DNA from: Gammaproteobacteria bacterium
GTDB lineage: Bacteria; Pseudomonadota; Gammaproteobacteria; Pseudomonadales; Halieaceae
DNA length: 64,000 nt
Direction of reading: 5' to 3'
NCBI GenBank assembly: GCA_030426545.1
Contig: JAUHYL010000001.1
Coordinates: 62,001 to 126,000, forward strand
A model generated the notes under the pieces. It saw only the letters and a list, made by a program, of their open reading frames with translations, searched no databases and was not told the origin of the DNA. Numbering within the stretch: position 1 is the first letter of the stretch; every line of letters begins with the position of its first letter. Positions 59,801 to 64,000 of the stretch are shown here, one piece after another. Position numbers and translations under genes: made by a program.

Positions 59801-60316
59801 CAGCGGTGGCAACACGGTCGCGGCGGGTGCGCCGCCCTCCACCAACGTAGAACTCCAGACGACCTTTTTCATGCCATCTTCAGCCGCGACCCACGGCCCG
59901 CCGGTTTCGCTCCAACCGGGCGAGCCCGCAATGGCCAACTCAAGATCCCGCTTGTCCGCTTCCCCGGCCGCGAACCGGAATGCATCCTTCCACTCCGGTG
60001 TCATATACACCAGCCGCTCGTCGACGAGTTGCGGCGTATTCAGGGCGGCGTCAAAATTCTGTAGGCCGCCGATGCCGATGCGGGACATCCACTCGATGTC
60101 CGCCTGGATTCCCGCCTTGCTGATGTTGCCATTCATCCAGTGCCACCAGACGCGGGGGCGAGCCTCTACGGGCGGACTTCGAAAACCCTGACGCAGTTGC
60201 GAAAGTGACTCAGCCTTAGGCGCGGAGAACTGTTGCACTCTCTCGCCATGAGTGCCCGGCGCTACAGCGACGAACAACACCGCTGCGAGAAGTGCTCGAA
60301 CTAACTGTCTGCTCAT
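56870..60316 (-). CDS. GH106-like alpha-L-rhamnosidase, exported
   Basis: Signal peptide; RPRVWWHWMNGNISKAGIQADIEWMSRIGIGGLQNFDA and AIAGSPGWSETGGPWV, characteristic of GH106-type proteins; ~1148 aa; C-terminal beta-sandwich-like region. Start set at MSRQL. Confidence 0.85.
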   Translation of the reverse strand: MSRQLVRALLAAVLFVAVAPGTHGERVQQFSAPKAESLSQLRQGFRSPPVEARPRVWWHWMNGNISKAGIQADIEWMSRIGIGGLQNFDAALNTPQLVDERLVYMTPEWKDAFRFAAGEADKRDLELAIAGSPGWSETGGPWVAAEDGMKKVVWSSTLVEGGAPAATVLPPLPHASGGYLDMSGHATQGLSAPAHDVPELARDTLVLAFPAPPREVLPAPSLSSAGVALDADVLSDGLYAASVEVARGKNKQPTVVEITYAAPQTVRALTLHVPSAAGMMGEANLASVLEASDDGAVWRAVADVGLTEAPSTVSFAPVTAQRFRVVLHPKQATSPLQSMEFLSLGVDAAAMIAVFDGAAAATDEDADNSTLAKLSGAAVNHQISELSLHAAPFVSQFEQKAGFYVAPDYYALPATNVPASESVPPEAVINLTDKLGKDGRLDWSPEEGTWQVLRLGYSLTGKANHPAPPEATGLEVDKLDGDAVRRYMQTYLGNYRDATGERLIGDRGLRALLTDSIEVGASNWTPKIIEQFKRLRGYDPTPWLPTLAGVVVGSGAQSDAFLYDYRRTLADLIASEHYGVIAQVTNELGMTYYSEAVESIRTTLGDDMAMRAPADVPMAAMWTYSNDGPDQRYILDIRGAASVAHIYGQNLVAAESLTSVMQPWAHSPEQLRPMMDLIFAHGVNRPVIHTSVHQPVDDKVPGLALLIFGQYFNRHETWAEMAKPWVDYMARSSFLLQQGRHYADVAYFYGEEAPLTMLFREGLPADAPTRYAFDFINADALRDMTSVEDAELVTEGGARYRVLYLGGNSHYMTLPTLRRIAELAAQGVTVVGKAPKATPSLADDSAAFAVLVDKLWRGGAGGEYGKGRVIASIDVEAVLAAQGFVPDFAHDSDAEVLFNHRRLTDGELYFLSNRSGDDASGEYRFRVNGRTPAVWRADTGAVLPVSYRTEDGVTVVDLEMAPHDAFFIVFGQPTEVASATVEPGQWETLADIGTGPWTIAFQPGRGAPDNIALPALGPLNEHENAGVRYFSGVTTYAKSFDLPAGVQAGTPLQLDLGEIGDVAEVYVNGALAGTAWRAPYRVSIGAHVQPGTNTVEIRVANLWVNRLIGDAQPEAEKVTWTSTPVYLPKAPLRPSGLLGPVTLLVGGH

Positions 60317-60394
60317 GTGAAAATTTTCCTTATTTGGTTCAACAATTCTGTAGGTGGCGCGGGCGCTGGACCCGCTCGGTTTTTCCTGCAACAG

Positions 60395-61726
60395 TCAACC
60401 AAGCAATTCGCGGATGTTGCGATCAGTGGCCATGGAGTTCGCTCCCCAGCGCTCCACCGGCAGGCCCAGCGCCTGCTGTAGAGTCAGGCCAATACGCGAG
60501 ATCGGATCGGCATTTCCGGCGAGATGAAAGCCGGTTCGCACACGCCCACCTGCGTTGCCTGCAACCATGGTCGGGATACCGTCAACGGCATGGGACTTGG
60601 CGATGGAACAGTCCGAGTGCGCGAGCACCAGGCAGTTGTCCAGTAGCGTGCCGTCACCTTCCGGTATCGCATCCAGCGCATCCAGAAAGTCGCGCCACGC
60701 GAGCATACTCTGCGTGGCGAACCAGCCGACTTGCTCCTGATATCCGAGTGCCGGGTTGACCGGCTCCTCGTGAGTCAACGTGTGATGCGTGGTACTGGAG
60801 CCTCGGCGCCGCAGATTCGACGTGGTGTCCGACAGCAGCACGTTAAAGACTCGTGTCTGGTTGCACTGCAATGCGCGTGCCAGCAGGCCAGCCATCAGGC
60901 GGTGGGTCTCAATGACGTGTTCCATCTCCGAGTCCACCGTCAGGTCTTCGGGCGGCTCCGGCAGCGTAAAATTCTGCACTGGCGCCGGCGGCTCAAGTTG
61001 CAGGGCGAGCTGCTGTTCGAACTGCCGCACGGACGTGAAGTACTCGTCCAGTCTGCGTCGGTCCTCGGCGCCCACACTGCGCATGAGCCGCTGCCGGTCC
61101 TCGGACACCGCCGACAAAACGCTCTTGTGCACCATCGTGCGCGGATCGGGAGTGAACTGCGCCGCGTTCGGGTTCTGGAAACCCTCACCAAACAGCCGCT
61201 GGTACAGCGCGAGCGGAGATGTCTCGCTCGGGTTGGCAGAACCGGCTGCGCGGAAGGAATAGGAACGCTGGATGCCCGAGGTGCTGACCTCCACCGAACG
61301 AAAGCGCGTGTCGCGGCCGATCACATCGCCGATCAGCACATCGAGTGTCGGCGCCGCTACCCGGTCATTGGGCACGGGAATGCCCGTGCGCAGGCCGAGA
61401 CAGCCAGTCACATGAGGCTTGTTGGGTACACCATCCAGCTTTACATCGAAGCCGCTGAAGAGCGCGAGGCGGTCGCGGTAGGGAGCGAGCGGCTGCAGGT
61501 CCGCCGGCAGTTCGAAGTCGGTGCCGGTAGCGGTGGGAATCCATTTTTCCGGCACGAACCCGCAACCCCAGATCCAGGTCCCGAAGCGGACCGGTATACG
61601 CTGGCCCGTGGCGGCAAACGCCTTGCCATTGCCATCCAGAAACAGGTCGAGCAGCGGCAGGCCCATACCCACCGCCGCGCCGCCGAGCATGCCGCGCAGG
61701 AAGCCCCTGCGATTACCGTTCTTCAT
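60395..61726 (-). CDS. DUF1552 domain-containing protein with Tat-like signal (paralogue of 2296-3627)
   Basis: MKNGNRRGFLRGMLGGAAVGMGLPLLDLFLD; 443 aa; long identical stretches with the first copy (NGKAFAATGQRIPVRFGTW, ALFSGFDVKLDGVPNKPH, GIQRSYSFRAAGS). Confidence 0.82.
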   Translation of the reverse strand: MKNGNRRGFLRGMLGGAAVGMGLPLLDLFLDGNGKAFAATGQRIPVRFGTWIWGCGFVPEKWIPTATGTDFELPADLQPLAPYRDRLALFSGFDVKLDGVPNKPHVTGCLGLRTGIPVPNDRVAAPTLDVLIGDVIGRDTRFRSVEVSTSGIQRSYSFRAAGSANPSETSPLALYQRLFGEGFQNPNAAQFTPDPRTMVHKSVLSAVSEDRQRLMRSVGAEDRRRLDEYFTSVRQFEQQLALQLEPPAPVQNFTLPEPPEDLTVDSEMEHVIETHRLMAGLLARALQCNQTRVFNVLLSDTTSNLRRRGSSTTHHTLTHEEPVNPALGYQEQVGWFATQSMLAWRDFLDALDAIPEGDGTLLDNCLVLAHSDCSIAKSHAVDGIPTMVAGNAGGRVRTGFHLAGNADPISRIGLTLQQALGLPVERWGANSMATDRNIRELLG

Positions 61727-63531
61727 GATGAATCTCCTGTCGCATCTTCATCGTGCCCGACTGCGATGCTCTTATCGGCATTTGGGACCACGCGATAAAA
61801 AGCGTCACTAAGCGCAATGGCGCGCATCAACGCCGGCACGCGATAACCGGCGGCGGCGAAGGTCGCATTCAGGTACTCAATATAGGCGTGCTCTCCCGGC
61901 AACTCCGCACGGCCGGTGGCAAAGCGGTACATACGGCGCACGAGACAGCTGGTCGCCTGCGGGTGTTCGGACAGTGCCTCCCCCAGTCCCGCGGCAGCAA
62001 CAAACTCCCTGCTGTCGAGTGCGCCGCTGACATCGATGGCTGCGCCGTTTTCCCGCGTCCGGAACGTACCCAGCCCGTCGTAGTGCTCCAGTGCCAGCCC
62101 CGCCGGGTCCATCAGCCAGTGGCATCCTTTGCACTGCGTCTCGGTGGCATGGGCGCGCAATCGGTCGCGCGCGGTTGGTCGCGCGGTGCTGGTGTCGTCA
62201 TTGATGCCAGTGAAGTCCACGTCCACTGGCGGGTCCGGCATGTGCTGACACAGGAACACCTCTCGGATAGCCTTCCCGCGCAGCGTCGGCGAGGAGCGGC
62301 CGGGGTGCGAGTGCAGCGCCAGGAAACTGACGTGGGACTGGATCCCGGCGCGACCGCTGCGCGCACTGAACTCACCCTCTTGCCAGTCGTTACGCATCGG
62401 CACGGGCTGACGGTAGACGATGCCGAGCGAGCGCGTGAGCGGCGCCGCCCGGGTAGTGAAAAGTTCGCGGTAATCGCCTTCGTTCACGAGCAGGTGATCG
62501 GTAATCGTCCGCAGCGTCTGTTCCTGCGCGTCAGCCGCGACAGTGGGATTGAAGGCAGGGTAGATAAGCGGGTCCTTCGCCAGGTCGTCGAACAGGTCAA
62601 AGCGCAACATGTCAGTGAAAAACTCCCGCACTGCGCCGGTATAGCGCGGACCGGACATCAACCGGTCAACCTGACGTGCCAGTTCTTCGTGCGCGTCCAG
62701 CGAGCCATCCGCTGCTGCTTGCAGGAGTTCCTCGTCCGGCGCAGATCCGGTGAGAAAGTAGCTCAGGCGTGTCGCCCGGGTAAATATGTCCAGCCGCGAA
62801 TGGCCAGCTTCCGCCGGTTGCCCCTGCACCTGCTCGATGCGCAGCAGGAAGTCCGGCGCCACGAGCATACCGACGAGCGTAAATTCCAGCGCCGCGTAAA
62901 AATCGTTGAGCCGCGCGTGCGCCGACCGGGCAACGTCGAGCAATCCCCCGACCTCCCCTGCCTCCAGAGTGCGGCGATACAGGCGGGCGCCGTAGCGCTG
63001 TACGAACTTCCGCGCGCAGTGAGCGTTGAACGCTTCCGCGACCACGGGAGCACAGGGCACGAAGCGCTGGCGCTGCTCTGCACTTAACACGACGGCAGCG
63101 ATGCTGCTGGCTGCCGTGTTGTACTGTTCCATGGCAAATGCCGAGAGACCCGCCTCGCTGGTACCCATGGCAATCAGCCCCTCGGCACGCAGCGCGCGCT
63201 CAAACCGCGCGGGAATAGGAATGTCGGGGCCGAACACGTCGGCTATCGTAGCGCGATACTGAGCCTCGGTTAGCCGGCGTAGCATTGCGGGCCCGCCGGA
63301 ACTCTGTGGTTCTGCCAGGAGTTGCGGCGCCGCATTTGACGCACCGGCACTGGTCGCCGCAATAAGCCACAGCGCGAGCGCCGCGCCCATAACGTATCGA
63401 GCGAATGTACCCACAGGCTTGACGAACACCTTAACGTCCCTCCGCTTCGGACGCCGGCCTGGCATCATAAACACCTGTGCGCCCGAAGCCAGCGGCATCC
63501 AGCTCGGCATTGCTACTCGCGGTCGCCTCAT
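61723..63531 (-). CDS. DUF1592/DUF1588-type exported protein with CxxCH motif (paralogue of 593-2299)
   Basis: LRRLTEAQYRATIADVFGPDI, CKGCHWLMDPAGLALEHYDGLGTFRTRENGA; true start probably downstream of 63531. Confidence 0.77.
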   Translation of the reverse strand: MRRPRVAMPSWMPLASGAQVFMMPGRRPKRRDVKVFVKPVGTFARYVMGAALALWLIAATSAGASNAAPQLLAEPQSSGGPAMLRRLTEAQYRATIADVFGPDIPIPARFERALRAEGLIAMGTSEAGLSAFAMEQYNTAASSIAAVVLSAEQRQRFVPCAPVVAEAFNAHCARKFVQRYGARLYRRTLEAGEVGGLLDVARSAHARLNDFYAALEFTLVGMLVAPDFLLRIEQVQGQPAEAGHSRLDIFTRATRLSYFLTGSAPDEELLQAAADGSLDAHEELARQVDRLMSGPRYTGAVREFFTDMLRFDLFDDLAKDPLIYPAFNPTVAADAQEQTLRTITDHLLVNEGDYRELFTTRAAPLTRSLGIVYRQPVPMRNDWQEGEFSARSGRAGIQSHVSFLALHSHPGRSSPTLRGKAIREVFLCQHMPDPPVDVDFTGINDDTSTARPTARDRLRAHATETQCKGCHWLMDPAGLALEHYDGLGTFRTRENGAAIDVSGALDSREFVAAAGLGEALSEHPQATSCLVRRMYRFATGRAELPGEHAYIEYLNATFAAAGYRVPALMRAIALSDAFYRVVPNADKSIAVGHDEDATGDSS

Positions 63532-64000
63532 TTACCACGAAAGCCGGAAGCGCGGAGATCTGATATTGCGTGGAGATGGAGCGACAGCGGCCCGTAGCGG
63601 GATCGGGGTCCGCATCGGCGAATTCGTATAGGGCCTGATAGGCCCCCTCACAGGTATATCCAAGGACAAACGCCTTGCCGATGGCCGAACCGGCGCGCAG
63701 CCGCAGCGGCGCAAGGTTGCCGGTGCCGTCAGTGCCGTTGCGAAAACTGTAATTGTAGTTGTAGAGGTCTTCGACATTGGTATACCCAGCGAGGTAACCG
63801 TCCATGACACCCTCATCATCGAGGATCATGTGCAGGCGCGCATCGTCCAGCGGCCTGTCGAGCCGGATGCTGTTGACCACCCACTCAATGCGCACATCTA
63901 CTGGATCGGTAGTAAGCACACCGCCGCTAATCCGCCCAGTTGTACGCGCCTGGAAGCGCGGGTCCTGATGCAGTGCGTAAGTAGCGTAGGGCAACGGCTC
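63431..64000 (-). CDS. Protein of unknown function, N-terminus cut by the right window edge
   Basis: Frame stays open to the edge (EP-LPYATYALHQDPRFQARTTGRISGG...); the listed start at 63994 is a TTG and probably internal. Confidence 0.5.
   Translation of the reverse strand, partial: EPLPYATYALHQDPRFQARTTGRISGGVLTTDPVDVRIEWVVNSIRLDRPLDDARLHMILDDEGVMDGYLAGYTNVEDLYNYNYSFRNGTDGTGNLAPLRLRAGSAIGKAFVLGYTCEGAYQALYEFADADPDPATGRCRSISTQYQISALPAFVVNEATASSNAELDAAGFGRTGVYDARPASEAEGR

Noticed and set aside
60731-61798. 355-aa plus-strand ORF
   Set aside because: Antisense to the DUF1552 gene; shadow ORF.
61753-63087. 444-aa plus-strand ORF
   Set aside because: Antisense to the DUF1592 gene; no recognisable domain.
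1-64000. CRISPR, phage, transposon, rRNA or tRNA content
   Set aside because: No regular repeat-spacer array, integrase/transposase ORF or recognisable RNA gene was seen by eye; short tRNAs could be missed without a dedicated scan.

Overview
This is a 64 kb, gene-dense, GC-rich bacterial window, probably from a marine-type proteobacterium (inferred from gene content only). It reads as a large catabolic island. No rRNA, tRNA, CRISPR array, transposase or phage genes were seen. Main blocks, left to right: (1) a TetR regulator cut by the left edge, divergent from a DUF1592 / Tat-DUF1552 / [2Fe-2S] ferredoxin / cytochrome P450 / SDR operon. (2) A minus-strand operon: ALDH, tandem carboxymuconolactone-decarboxylase-like protein, SDR, HIBADH-like dehydrogenase, SDR, TonB-dependent receptor, with a divergent GntR/FadR-type regulator. 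(3) Kelch and ThuA-like exported proteins with a divergent TetR regulator and a perfect 27-bp palindrome between them. (4) A HipBA-type module. (5) A minus-strand P450/ferredoxin/acyl-CoA catabolism operon with a paired ACAD, a fused double ACAD, a hydratase, a thioesterase and an AcuI-like reductase. (6) An L-rhamnose operon (RhaI, bifunctional aldolase/dehydrogenase, rhamnulokinase, lactate-oxidase-like enzyme, DeoR regulator) with an unexpected NCS1-like permease. (7) SDRs, a methyltransferase, an LLM flavin oxidoreductase, a clan-A glycosidase-like protein, a Tat-exported TIM-barrel protein, and a third P450 plus ferredoxin. (8) A minus-strand block with a second DUF1592/DUF1552 pair, a GH106-like alpha-L-rhamnosidase, a secreted esterase, ThuA, and a GMC oxidoreductase with its Tat small subunit. 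My main hypothesis is a dedicated system for taking apart a rhamnosylated hydrophobic natural product (saponin- or terpenoid-glycoside-like). It would combine GH106 hydrolysis and periplasmic oxidative (3-keto type) deglycosylation with P450-initiated acyl-CoA degradation of the aglycone. The paralogous DUF1592/DUF1552 pairs at both ends would be an uncharacterised exported redox module. A shared 22-bp palindrome at three promoters suggests a common regulon. All functions are inferred from reading protein motifs; no searches were run.
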